In this document: in pieces, positions 1 to 8,561 of the stretch
How positions within the stretch are numbered: the stretch's first letter is position 1
Layout of the letters: the number at the start of each line of letters is the position of its first letter
Source: Tenacibaculum discolor
GTDB lineage: Bacteria > Bacteroidota > Bacteroidia > Flavobacteriales > Flavobacteriaceae
Length of the DNA stretch: 64,000 nt
NCBI RefSeq assembly: GCF_003664185.1
Contig: NZ_RCCS01000005.1
Span: 372,001-436,000, forward strand
Reading direction: 5' to 3'
The notes under the pieces: model-generated
Told to the model about the DNA's origin: nothing
Seen by the model: only the letters and a program-made list of their open reading frames with translations
The model's database searches: none
Position numbers and translations under genes: made by a program

Positions 1-1
1 T

Positions 2-703
2 CCTGGAGATGTATTCTACTTACACTCAAGATTATTAGAGCGTGCTGCAAAAGTTATCAATGACGATAAAATTGCAAGTGAAATGAATGATTTACCAGAT
101 TCTTTAAAAGGAATTGTAAAAGGTGGAGGTTCTTTAACTGCATTACCAATTATTGAAACACAAGCAGGAGACGTTTCAGCATATATTCCAACAAACGTAA
201 TCTCAATTACTGATGGTCAGATATTCTTAGAGTCTGATTTATTCAACTCAGGGGTTCGTCCAGCGATTAACGTAGGTATCTCTGTATCACGTGTAGGAGG
301 ATCTGCTCAGATTAAATCAATGAAAAAAGTATCTGGTACTTTAAAGTTAGATCAAGCTCAGTACCGTGAATTAGAAGCATTCGCTAAGTTTGGTTCTGAT
401 TTAGATGCAGCTACTTTAAATGTAATTGAAAAAGGTAAGCGTAACGTTGAGATCTTAAAGCAAGCTCAAAACGACCCTTATACCGTAGAAGATCAGGTAG
501 CTATTATCTATGCAGGTTCTAAGAACTTGTTAAAAGATGTACCTGTAAACAAGGTAAAAGAATTCGAAAAAGATTATTTAGAGTATTTAAATGCGAAGCA
601 CAGAGATACTTTAGATACTTTAAAAGCAGGAAAATTAACTGATGAAGTAATTGATACTTTAAGAGACGCTGCAAAAGAAGTTTCAGCTAAATTTTCAGCT
701 TAA
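2..703 (+). CDS. atpA: ATP synthase F1 subunit alpha, C-terminal part (cut by window start)
   Basis: The frame is open from base 2 and encodes the last 233 residues of the F1 alpha subunit, the non-catalytic nucleotide-binding subunit of the alpha3beta3 head. The visible part starts at [16 protein letters not shown], then shows [25 protein letters not shown] in outline, which includes the region carrying the conserved alpha-subunit arginine, and ends in the helical C-terminal domain. The beginning lies outside the window. A strong hairpin follows the stop and atpG begins 65 bases later on the same strand. Identity is certain; only the start is missing. Confidence 0.97.
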   Translation, partial: PGDVFYLHSRLLERAAKVINDDKIASEMNDLPDSLKGIVKGGGSLTALPIIETQAGDVSAYIPTNVISITDGQIFLESDLFNSGVRPAINVGISVSRVGGSAQIKSMKKVSGTLKLDQAQYRELEAFAKFGSDLDAATLNVIEKGKRNVEILKQAQNDPYTVEDQVAIIYAGSKNLLKDVPVNKVKEFEKDYLEYLNAKHRDTLDTLKAGKLTDEVIDTLRDAAKEVSAKFSA

Positions 704-722
704 TAAAAACAAAAAAAGGCAT

Positions 723-747
723 CCCCGCATTATAATGCGGGGGTTTT
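723..747 (+). terminator. Intrinsic hairpin between atpA and atpG
   Basis: An 8-bp perfect stem (CCCCGCAT / ATGCGGGG) with a TATA loop is followed by G and TTTT. It looks like an intrinsic terminator but sits inside the ATP synthase operon, so it more likely works as a partial terminator or an mRNA-stabilising 3' end that sets the alpha:gamma ratio. The function is inferred; the hairpin is seen. Confidence 0.7.
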
Positions 748-768
748 ATAAATTTTAAGTTCAATTAA

Positions 769-1629
769 ATGGCAAACTTAAAAGAAATACGTAACAGAAT
801 TACTTCGATTAAATCAACAATGCAGATCACCTCTGCCATGAAAATGGTATCGGCTGCAAAGTTGAAAAAAGCTCAAGATGCAATTACAGCAATGCGCCCG
901 TATTCATCTAAGCTTACTGAATTATTACAAAGCTTAAGTGCTACATTAGATAGCGATGCAGGTGGAGTGTATTCAACAGAAAGAGAAGTAAACAAAGTAT
1001 TGTTAGTTACTGTAACTTCTAATAGAGGTTTATGTGGAGGTTTTAACTCATCTATTATCAAAGAAACAGTTAAAACTATTAATGAAAAATATAACGATGC
1101 TACTGTTGATTTATTAACGATTGGTAAAAAAGGAAACGATATTTTATCAAAAGAATATACAGTTATTGAAAATAGAAGTAATATTTTTGATGACTTAACT
1201 TTTGAAAACGTTGCTCAAGTTGCTGAACAGTTAATGAATTTATTTGTAGATGGTTCTTATGATAAAATAGAGATCATTTACAACAGATTTAAAAACGCAG
1301 CGACTCAAATACCACAGGTAGAGCAATTTTTACCAATTCAACCTGTAGAAGGAGAATCAAATGCTAATTTAGATTACATCTTTGAGCCTTCTAAAGAAGA
1401 AATCATTTTAGAGTTAATTCCTAAGTCATTAAAGACACAATTATACAAGGCAATTCGTGATTCATTTGCTGCCGAACACGGTGCTCGTATGACTGCAATG
1501 CATAAAGCAACTGATAATGCTACGGAATTACGTGATGAGTTATTATTAACTTATAACAAAGCACGTCAAGCTGCTATTACAAACGAAATCTTAGAGATCG
1601 TTGGTGGAGCAGAAGCTTTAAATAACTAA
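769..1629 (+). CDS. atpG: ATP synthase F1 subunit gamma
   Basis: This encodes the 286-residue rotor shaft of F1Fo ATP synthase, which transmits rotation between the membrane c-ring and the catalytic head. The N-terminus (MANLKEIRNRITSIKSTMQITSAMKMVSAAKLKKAQ) is the classic gamma-subunit coiled-coil signature, and the C-terminus has the matching helix (YNKARQAAITNEILEIVGGAEAL). The length is normal for the family. It follows atpA by 65 bases. atpD and atpC do not follow, which fits the split F1 operon usual in Bacteroidota. Confidence 0.97.
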   Translation: MANLKEIRNRITSIKSTMQITSAMKMVSAAKLKKAQDAITAMRPYSSKLTELLQSLSATLDSDAGGVYSTEREVNKVLLVTVTSNRGLCGGFNSSIIKETVKTINEKYNDATVDLLTIGKKGNDILSKEYTVIENRSNIFDDLTFENVAQVAEQLMNLFVDGSYDKIEIIYNRFKNAATQIPQVEQFLPIQPVEGESNANLDYIFEPSKEEIILELIPKSLKTQLYKAIRDSFAAEHGARMTAMHKATDNATELRDELLLTYNKARQAAITNEILEIVGGAEALNN

Positions 1630-1672
1630 GAAAAGAGCATTTCTCAGAAATATTCTGAGAGTTATCATAAAA

Positions 1673-1703
1673 AAAAGCGAATCAATTTGGTTCGCTTTTC
1701 TTT
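1673..1703. terminator. Bidirectional terminator after atpG
   Basis: The stem AAAAGCGAA / TTCGCTTTT is flanked by A-rich and T-rich tracts, so it can end atpG on the + strand and the metalloprotease gene on the - strand. A weaker hairpin (TCTCAGA / TCTGAGA) lies just upstream at 1642-1660. Nearly the same terminator sequence occurs again at 6696-6726. Confidence 0.8.
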
Positions 1704-1717
1704 TTTATATCATTTTA

Positions 1718-2779
1718 TTATTCAAAATCAGATGATAAATAATAGTTTTCTAAGGTTACTGGAAATAAATCATTTTCAAAAAACTGATTCATAATTCTTG
1801 TGGTAACAGGGCTAATACCAGTACTTATTCCATCTACCTCATGAGGGTATGTCATATTTGAAGAATGGTTGTAACCAATAGTATGACCTATTTCATGTGC
1901 TGTTATAAAACCAGTTTCTTTACGAATATAATCTCTTAGTACATGTTCAGCTAAACCAAAGGTTGCACCACCACCTAAACCAGAAACATTAACAACCTTA
2001 CCACAGTTATAACGTGTTTTGTTTAAAATAATGTTATAAGCTCCTTTCTTTTCGTTTTCTGTTAAAGCAGTTGTGCCATCATTTCCTATAATATTTTCAC
2101 TAATAAATTCATTTTTAAAATTATCAGAAGCAAAAACAACACCAAGGTTAATCATTAATCCTGTGAATCGACGGATGTCTTTTGCAGTAATATCTTCAGC
2201 CCAATTGTTATCTGGATTGTTGTCTGTATCAAAATCGTGATATTTTATCGTCCATTTTAGTTTATTTAAACCTTTAAGCCTTTGGATAATTTCGTTATCA
2301 CCAGTAAAATCAAAAACAATATTACTAGGGTCTATACCTGTATCTTTAAAAATTGAAAGATCAACTTCTTGATTACTTGTATTTAAAAATAAGGAAGAGT
2401 TGTTTATAAAAGGGTAGTTAATTTCTTGCTTACCATGGGCTCTTATTTTATCAATTTTAAATAATTTAATAGGTTTATGAAAACCTTCAGCCTCAATCGT
2501 AGCTGTAATAGTTATATCTTCTATATCTATTGGGGCGAAATTAGCAACCTCAATAGTTTTATTATCAATTGGCTTAACTCTTATTACTTTACTTATTTCG
2601 TACACACGAGATTCTGAAGTCATTACTTCTTGAGGTTCTCCGTCTTGAAACATCAAGCTAGAATTGGTTTCAGAATCAAAAGAGTAAGTTTTAAGCTCAA
2701 CGTTAGGGATACTTTCTTTATCACTACATGAAAGGAATAAAAAAATAGAACAAACTAAAGTTTTAAATAATAGTTTCAT
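1718..2779 (-). CDS. Secreted zinc metalloprotease lipoprotein (M57-like, HEIGH motif)
   Basis: A 353-residue exported lipoprotein: the N-terminal signal ends in a lipobox (LFLSC, Cys18), followed by acidic and serine residues as in surface lipoproteins of this phylum. The catalytic site HEIGHTIGYNH (about residues 295-305) is an HExxHxxxxxH zinc motif; a methionine about 25 residues later (RIMN) could be the Met-turn. The pattern matches the dual-action HEIGH peptidases (Peptidase_M57). The N-terminal half is beta-rich and of unknown role, perhaps a propeptide or substrate-binding region. It is transcribed alone towards atpG. Substrate unknown. Confidence 0.8.
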   Translation of the reverse strand: MKLLFKTLVCSIFLFLSCSDKESIPNVELKTYSFDSETNSSLMFQDGEPQEVMTSESRVYEISKVIRVKPIDNKTIEVANFAPIDIEDITITATIEAEGFHKPIKLFKIDKIRAHGKQEINYPFINNSSLFLNTSNQEVDLSIFKDTGIDPSNIVFDFTGDNEIIQRLKGLNKLKWTIKYHDFDTDNNPDNNWAEDITAKDIRRFTGLMINLGVVFASDNFKNEFISENIIGNDGTTALTENEKKGAYNIILNKTRYNCGKVVNVSGLGGGATFGLAEHVLRDYIRKETGFITAHEIGHTIGYNHSSNMTYPHEVDGISTGISPVTTRIMNQFFENDLFPVTLENYYLSSDFE

Positions 2780-2903
2780 TTTTGAAAAATTTGGAGGTTA
2801 TTTTTCGCGAATATAAACCTTACAAATCATTAGTTTCTGAAAGTTTAACAAAACAACTTCAAATTTATTTTACCAAGTGTCATTTACATATTAATTAAGT
2901 AAA

Positions 2904-3782
2904 TCAAGCAGAAACCAAACTGTTGTTAGTTCTAGGCTTTTTAGAATTGTTTTTGACTAAGTATAGATAAACCATTAGTGGTATTAATCCGTGAGGAAGT
3001 CTATATATTGTTAAGTATAAATACTGATGCATAATACTTAAAGAAAAATCATAATGAAAGCCACTAAGAATTCTTGCTAAAGCAGTTACAATACCCCAAA
3101 AGCATGCATATAACAAGGCTGCTTTTGAAAGTTTAGGAATAAATATAGCAATAGCAATAATGAAATCTATAACACCAGCTACAAATAATAGGTTCTTAGC
3201 CATTTCTTCTTGTACAGGAAGTATATTCAAGGTCATGGTAACGAAACTACCTGGTAATGGATAAAAAACACCAATAGCGTACATTCCATGACAAGTGAAA
3301 GCTAAGGCAATAAAAACTTTTAGGTAAAAAAGTAAGATAGGTGTGTTTTTGTATTTTAAGAAATATAATAAAGCGATTGGAACTCCAAACTGAATGGTGT
3401 GCTCAAAAAACATTATTAGGTGATAAAATTTATCCTTGGTTATCATTAAAGCTAAAAAAATCAAACTAACAGATCCTATTATTAAAATGTTGCGCATCCA
3501 TTTTTTTGAGTTTTCATTTATTAAGATTGAAATAATAGCGCATACTAGATATAAAACACCAATACTTCTGGTTAAAACTTGGATAGCAAAATCAGTATTT
3601 AGGTTAGTAACATATGATTGCCAACTAGTGTCAAAAAGAAAATTAACAACAGGCTCCAATAAATGCTGATCCCAAAAAAAGCTTCGGTAGGGTGCATCCC
3701 AAAATAAATGCTGGTAAGCTCTGCCAAAAAAAATAAAAAAAGAACAGAATTTTAAAAAAGTAAGAAGGGTTTTAGTGTTCAT
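2904..3782 (-). CDS. Polytopic membrane protein, function unknown
   Basis: A 292-residue protein with about seven to eight hydrophobic segments and short loops; it ends in a basic tail (VKNNSKKPRTNN). No catalytic motif stands out. The spacing of helices and the loops rich in aromatic and histidine residues (FFGRAYQHLFWDAPYR; HYDFSLSIMHQYLYL) suggest a conserved DoxX-like or quinone-associated membrane protein, but that is only an impression. It is upstream of and co-directional with the metalloprotease (124-base gap). A -7 box TACTTTTG lies on the minus strand at 3805-3798. Confidence 0.6.
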   Translation of the reverse strand: MNTKTLLTFLKFCSFFIFFGRAYQHLFWDAPYRSFFWDQHLLEPVVNFLFDTSWQSYVTNLNTDFAIQVLTRSIGVLYLVCAIISILINENSKKWMRNILIIGSVSLIFLALMITKDKFYHLIMFFEHTIQFGVPIALLYFLKYKNTPILLFYLKVFIALAFTCHGMYAIGVFYPLPGSFVTMTLNILPVQEEMAKNLLFVAGVIDFIIAIAIFIPKLSKAALLYACFWGIVTALARILSGFHYDFSLSIMHQYLYLTIYRLPHGLIPLMVYLYLVKNNSKKPRTNNSLVSA

Positions 3783-3797
3783 AAATTAAGGTTTAAA

Positions 3798-3805
3798 CAA
3801 AAGTA
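3798..3805 (-). promoter_or_regulatory. Promoter -7 box of the membrane protein gene
   Basis: The minus strand reads TACTTTTG, matching the Bacteroidota TAnnTTTG box, 15 bases before the ATG at 3782. No clear TTG -33 element was found at the usual spacing. Confidence 0.45.
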
Positions 3806-3934
3806 AAAATAGGGGGTATGTAGTTTGTTAAAATAAGATTAGTAAACTATAAAACAATAGTTAGGTTAAAGTTAATCAGGTTATTATATGATTAATTATA
3901 ATAAAAATAACCTATTAAATTGAAAGGGAAAAAA

Positions 3935-3942
3935 TATATTTG
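3935..3942 (+). promoter_or_regulatory. Promoter -7 box of the phosphoesterase gene
   Basis: TATATTTG matches TAnnTTTG, 34 bases before the ATG at 3977. The only nearby TTG (3920-3922) is 12 bases upstream, shorter than the usual 17-23, so the -33 element is unclear. Confidence 0.5.
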
Positions 3943-3976
3943 TGTAACTAACTATTAAACTTTAAAGTCCCTCACA

Positions 3977-6676
3977 ATGAAAAAAATTATTTTAACACTG
4001 TTATTATTAGCAGTTCTTAGTACTTATGCCTCTAATGATAAGTACCGATTAATCATCACAGACAATCCGGCAACAACCATTATGATTGGCTGGAATCAAA
4101 TTTCAGGATCTAACCCAGTTGTATACTATGGAACGACAGATAATGGAACTAACTGGTCAAATTATCCAAATTCAAAATCTGTAGATCGCTCAGTTTCTTA
4201 TAAAGGAATGAGTAATACTTTTGCCAAATTAACTGGATTAAGTCCTAATACCAACTATTATTTTGTAATTAAAGATAGCCAAGGGGTAAGCAGTCGTTTT
4301 TGGTTTAAAACAGCTCCAAATACCAATGATAAAATGTCGTTTATTGCTGGAGGAGATTCAAGAAACAATAGAACACCGAGAAGAGATGCTAATTTGTTAG
4401 TTTCTAAATTAAAGCCAACAGCAGTGTTTTTTGGTGGAGATATGACTAACGGAGACTCTAGTTCTGAATGGCAAGACTGGTTTAATGATTGGCAATATAC
4501 CACAGCAAATGACGGAAGAATGTTTCCTATTGTACCAACGAGAGGAAATCACGAAGGTTCAAATAATAGTATTTATAACCTGTTTAATGTTCCTTCAACA
4601 AGTGTTTATTACGACATAACTTTTGGAAATAATTTATATACAATTTATACGTTGAATTCAGAGATTTCAGCAGGAGGAACTCAGTATTCATGGTTAAGTC
4701 AAAAATTAAATACAAATAGTTCTATTTGGAAATCTGCTCAATATCACAAACCGATGCGTCCACATGTGTCATCAAAATCGGAAGGAAATGATGAATACTC
4801 TAGTTGGTCTCAATTGTTTTATGATAAAGGAGTGAATTTAGTATTTGAATCTGACTCTCATACCGTAAAAACAACATGGCCAGTAAAACCTTGTTCTAGC
4901 GGAAGTAATTGTGATGAAGGTTTTGTTAGAGATGATGCTAACGGAACCGTTTATGTAGGAGAAGGTTGCTGGGGAGCACCTTTAAGATCATCGAATGATT
5001 CAAAAAACTGGACAAGAGACGCGAGTACCTTTAATCAGTTTAAATGGATTTTTGTTGAAGAGTCTAAAATAGAAGTTAGAACAATTAAGGTAGATAATGC
5101 GAGTAGTGTAGGTTCGGTTTCAAACCAAAATCCATTCACAATACCGTCTAATTTAGATATATGGGCTCCATCTAATGGTAGTGTGGTAACAATTATAAGT
5201 AGTAACGTTAGCTATCCAGAAGTTACAGTTACAAATCCATCATCAGGCTCATCACATACCGTAAATACTCCAGTAACAATTTCCGCTACTGCTACAGATA
5301 GTGATGGAACAATTTCTAGTGTTAAGTTTTATGTAAATAACACTTTAGTAGGCACAGATACAAATACTCCATACTCTTTTAACTGGATACCTACAATTGA
5401 TGACCAATCATATATAATTAAAGCAAAGGCTACAGATAATGACGGATACGAAACTACTTCTGAAGAAGTTTCTGTTTTTGTAGGAAATGTTTCTAAGACA
5501 ATAACTTCAACAATTAATAGTACTAATGATGATGCTGAACAATATGAGTCGTCAGGAACAATGTATATGAACAGTTCTGATTTAGAATTAGTGTATGATG
5601 GAAGTTCCAAAGGAAATCAACATGTAGGGTTGTTGTTTAGAGACTTAAATATACCTGCAAATGCTACGGTAACGAATGCGTATATACAATTTACTACCGA
5701 TGAAACAAATTCAGGAAGTACATCATTAGCAATAAAAATTCAAGATTCATCAAATGCACCTGATATGACTTCTCAAAGTTATGATATAACATCAAGAAGT
5801 TATTATAATCAATCAGTTGCTTGGAGTCCTAGTTCATGGAGTTCAGTTGGAGCTTCGGGGACAGCACAAAGAACTCCAGATTTAAAATCTCTGGTACAAT
5901 ATGTTGTGAACAGATCTAATTGGGCAACTGGTAATTCAATGATGTTTTATATTTCAGGAACAGGAGAACGAACAGCAGAGTCATACGATGGAAGTAGCGC
6001 GAGTGCACCCAAATTAGTGGTTACTTATAGCACAGGGAACCCTGATGATGGAGATGGAGGAGGAGAAATCCCAAAATGTGAGGATGTAAGCGTGACAATT
6101 ATTTTCGATAAGTATTCTTCAGAAACTTCTTGGAGTTTAAAGGATAGTACAGGGCAAACTGTAATGAGTGGAGATAATTATACTCAAGGAAATGGAGAGT
6201 CTATTACTGTATCAAAATGCTTGCCGGTAGGATGTTATGATTTTACAATTAATGATACATATGGTGATGGCATTTGCTGTAGTTATGGAAGCGGTTCGTA
6301 TAAAATAACTAATAATAATGGAGATGTATTAGCTTCAGGAGGAAGCTTTGGGTCTTCGGAGACTAAACAGGTTTGTTTAAACACTTCCACTTCTGCAAAA
6401 ACACAATTAAGAAGCCAAGAAAAAGAAGAAACAAATACTTCAGGAATGAGTATTTATCCAAATCCAGCTGTTGATAGGATTTATATTAAAGGAGGAAAAA
6501 ATACAGTTTTGTGGATTGCGAAAATAATAGACGTATCAGGAAGAAAAGTAATAGAAGCACCTGTAATTAATAATTCGATAGATGTTTCTACAGTTTCAAG
6601 TAACTCAATTTACATTGTTGAAATATATGATGAACTAGGACAAAAGAAACTTTCTGAAAAGATAATGAAGAAATAA
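3977..6676 (+). CDS. Purple-acid-phosphatase-like metallophosphoesterase exported by T9SS
   Basis: An 899-residue modular secreted enzyme. Order: signal peptide (1-18); Fn3-like purple-acid-phosphatase N-domain (about 22-115); calcineurin-type catalytic domain with metal ligands in GGDSRN (Asp127), GGDMTNGD (Asp155), GNHE (Asn191-His192), YHKP (His257) and SDSH (His295); Ig-like domain (about 405-500); a beta-sandwich of the DNRLRE type (about 510-690); a Cys-rich domain (about 700-810) with GDGICC; and a C-terminal T9SS type A sorting domain (IYPNPAVDRIYIKGG to the end). It probably removes phosphate from extracellular substrates, supplying phosphate. It is monocistronic between two terminators. 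Substrate and metals are inferred. Confidence 0.85.
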   Translation: MKKIILTLLLLAVLSTYASNDKYRLIITDNPATTIMIGWNQISGSNPVVYYGTTDNGTNWSNYPNSKSVDRSVSYKGMSNTFAKLTGLSPNTNYYFVIKDSQGVSSRFWFKTAPNTNDKMSFIAGGDSRNNRTPRRDANLLVSKLKPTAVFFGGDMTNGDSSSEWQDWFNDWQYTTANDGRMFPIVPTRGNHEGSNNSIYNLFNVPSTSVYYDITFGNNLYTIYTLNSEISAGGTQYSWLSQKLNTNSSIWKSAQYHKPMRPHVSSKSEGNDEYSSWSQLFYDKGVNLVFESDSHTVKTTWPVKPCSSGSNCDEGFVRDDANGTVYVGEGCWGAPLRSSNDSKNWTRDASTFNQFKWIFVEESKIEVRTIKVDNASSVGSVSNQNPFTIPSNLDIWAPSNGSVVTIISSNVSYPEVTVTNPSSGSSHTVNTPVTISATATDSDGTISSVKFYVNNTLVGTDTNTPYSFNWIPTIDDQSYIIKAKATDNDGYETTSEEVSVFVGNVSKTITSTINSTNDDAEQYESSGTMYMNSSDLELVYDGSSKGNQHVGLLFRDLNIPANATVTNAYIQFTTDETNSGSTSLAIKIQDSSNAPDMTSQSYDITSRSYYNQSVAWSPSSWSSVGASGTAQRTPDLKSLVQYVVNRSNWATGNSMMFYISGTGERTAESYDGSSASAPKLVVTYSTGNPDDGDGGGEIPKCEDVSVTIIFDKYSSETSWSLKDSTGQTVMSGDNYTQGNGESITVSKCLPVGCYDFTINDTYGDGICCSYGSGSYKITNNNGDVLASGGSFGSSETKQVCLNTSTSAKTQLRSQEKEETNTSGMSIYPNPAVDRIYIKGGKNTVLWIAKIIDVSGRKVIEAPVINNSIDVSTVSSNSIYIVEIYDELGQKKLSEKIMKK

Positions 6677-6695
6677 ACTTTGAAATAAAGAGTTG

Positions 6696-6726
6696 AAAAG
6701 CGAACCAATTTGGTTCGCTTTTCTTT
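6696..6726. terminator. Bidirectional terminator between the phosphoesterase and dxs
   Basis: A 12-bp perfect stem AAAAGCGAACCA / TGGTTCGCTTTT with a 3-base loop and A/T tracts on both sides serves the two convergent genes. It is nearly the same sequence as the terminator at 1673-1703. Confidence 0.85.
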
Positions 6727-8495
6727 TATAGTAGACTTTGAATTACTTTTTGAATGGAGATTGTATCAATTCCACATACTTCTTGCAACTGTTGAATCGT
6801 ACCATGATGGATAAACTCATCAGGAATTCCTAATAGTTTAATTTTTCCTTGATAGTTTACTTCGGAAGCATACTCTAATACTTCACTCCCAAACCCACCT
6901 TTGATAGTGCCATCCTCAACAGTGATAATAGTGTCAAATTTTTTAAAAATAGTGTCTAAAAGTTGCTTGTCTAAAGGTTTTACAAAACGTAGGTCGTAAT
7001 GTGCAATGACTTCTTTATTTTCAAGTTGATTGATTGCTTCTGAAACATTATCAGCTATTGTTCCAATAGATAACACTGCAATTTGAGTTCCTTCTTTTAA
7101 ACAGGTTCCTTTTCCAACTTCTATGGTTTCGAATGGAAGTTGCCATTGCTCTAATTTGCCTTTCCCTCTGGGATATCTAATAGCTATCGGATGTTCAAGA
7201 CCCTGTTGAGCGGTAAACATAATGTTACGTAACTCAATTTCATTACGAGGAGCAAATACAATTAGGTTTGGAATACAACGTAAATAAGCCAAATCAAAAA
7301 CTCCATGGTGAGTTGCTCCATCTTCACCTACTAACCCAGCCCTGTCTAAGCAAAAAATTACAGGTAAATTTTGTAAGGCTACATCGTGAATTACTTGGTC
7401 GTAAGCACGTTGTAAAAAGGTAGAATAGATATTACAAAATGGAATCAATCCTTGGGTAGCCATGCCTGCAGCTAAGGTTACTGCATGTTGTTCGGCAATA
7501 CCTACATCAAATGTTCTATCAGGAAACTCTTGCATCATAAACTTTAATGAGCTTCCGGTTAACATAGCAGGCGTAATTCCTACAATTTTTTCGTTTTTCT
7601 GTGCTAGTTCAACAATAGTTTCCCCAAAAACATCTTGAAATTTAGTGTATTTACTTGCCTCTTTAGGTAGGACGTCTCCAGAAATTTTGTCAAATTTACC
7701 AGGAGCGTGATACCTTACTTGGTCTTGTTCAGCTTGTCGTAACCCTTTCCCTTTTGTAGTTATTACGTGTAAAAACTTAGGACCTTGAATACTTTTTAAG
7801 CGTTCTAGTTCACGTAACAACTCTTCAAAATTATGTCCATCAATAGGTCCAGAATAATCAAAGTTTAAGGCTTCAAAAATATTGTGTTGTTCTATCTCTA
7901 ATCGAGGAGCTTTAATTTTTGTTAAATAATCTTTCAAAGCGCCTACCGATGGGTCAATACCAATGGCATTATCGTTTAAAATAACTAAGAGATTTGCATT
8001 CGTGTCTCCTGCATGATTCAAAGCTTCAAAAGCCATTCCACTAGCAATAGAAGCATCACCAATCACCGCAATATGATGTTTTTCAATATCTTGTAATTTC
8101 GAGGCAATTGCCATTCCTAAAGCTGCTGAAATAGCGGTAGAAGAGTGACCAACACCAAAAGTGTCGTACTCACTTTCTGAGCGTTTTGGAAATCCTGAAA
8201 TACCATCAAACTGGCGGTTGGTATGAAAAACGTCTTTTCTTCCTGTTAAAATTTTATGCCCATAGGCTTGATGTCCTACATCCCAAACTAATAAATCGTT
8301 TGGAGTATCAAACAAATAGTGAAGTGCAATGGTCAATTCTACCACACCTAAGCTTGCGCCTAAATGTCCTTCTTTTGTAGCAACCACATCAATAATAAAC
8401 TCACGCAATTCTTGAGCGAGCTGTGGCAATTCTTCTGATGTTAATTTACGTAAATCAGCAGGAATTTGAATGTTTTTCAATAGGTCGTTCGACAT
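6726..8495 (-). CDS. dxs: 1-deoxy-D-xylulose-5-phosphate synthase
   Basis: This is the first enzyme of the MEP isoprenoid pathway: it condenses pyruvate and glyceraldehyde 3-phosphate with thiamine diphosphate. Visible are the N-terminal GHQAYGHKILTGR, the catalytic-region GVGHSSTAISAALG, the ThDP/Mg site (GDASIASGMAFEALNHAG ... LNDN), and the transketolase C-half with DRAGLVGEDGATHHG. The ThDP site reads GDA where many homologues have GDG. The ATG at 8495 (MSNDLLKN) is chosen: a longer TTG reading to 8510 would run into the -7 box. 589 residues, slightly shorter than proteobacterial Dxs. It diverges from rsmI. Confidence 0.96.
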   Translation of the reverse strand: MSNDLLKNIQIPADLRKLTSEELPQLAQELREFIIDVVATKEGHLGASLGVVELTIALHYLFDTPNDLLVWDVGHQAYGHKILTGRKDVFHTNRQFDGISGFPKRSESEYDTFGVGHSSTAISAALGMAIASKLQDIEKHHIAVIGDASIASGMAFEALNHAGDTNANLLVILNDNAIGIDPSVGALKDYLTKIKAPRLEIEQHNIFEALNFDYSGPIDGHNFEELLRELERLKSIQGPKFLHVITTKGKGLRQAEQDQVRYHAPGKFDKISGDVLPKEASKYTKFQDVFGETIVELAQKNEKIVGITPAMLTGSSLKFMMQEFPDRTFDVGIAEQHAVTLAAGMATQGLIPFCNIYSTFLQRAYDQVIHDVALQNLPVIFCLDRAGLVGEDGATHHGVFDLAYLRCIPNLIVFAPRNEIELRNIMFTAQQGLEHPIAIRYPRGKGKLEQWQLPFETIEVGKGTCLKEGTQIAVLSIGTIADNVSEAINQLENKEVIAHYDLRFVKPLDKQLLDTIFKKFDTIITVEDGTIKGGFGSEVLEYASEVNYQGKIKLLGIPDEFIHHGTIQQLQEVCGIDTISIQKVIQSLL

Positions 8496-8499
8496 ATAG

Positions 8500-8507
8500 C
8501 AAAAGTA
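8500..8507 (-). promoter_or_regulatory. dxs promoter -7 box (leaderless arrangement)
   Basis: The minus strand reads TACTTTTG followed by only four bases and then the dxs ATG. Since transcription normally starts a few bases after the box, the mRNA should begin at or next to the start codon. Confidence 0.55.
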
Positions 8508-8549
8508 CAAAAAGGTAGAGATTCCTAACTTTTTAGACTAAAAACTTTG

Positions 8550-8557
8550 TAGTTTTG
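8550..8557 (+). promoter_or_regulatory. rsmI promoter -7 box (leaderless arrangement)
   Basis: TAGTTTTG is followed by TTGC and the rsmI ATG at 8562, the mirror image of the divergent dxs promoter 42 bases away. Confidence 0.55.
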
Positions 8558-8561
8558 TTGC

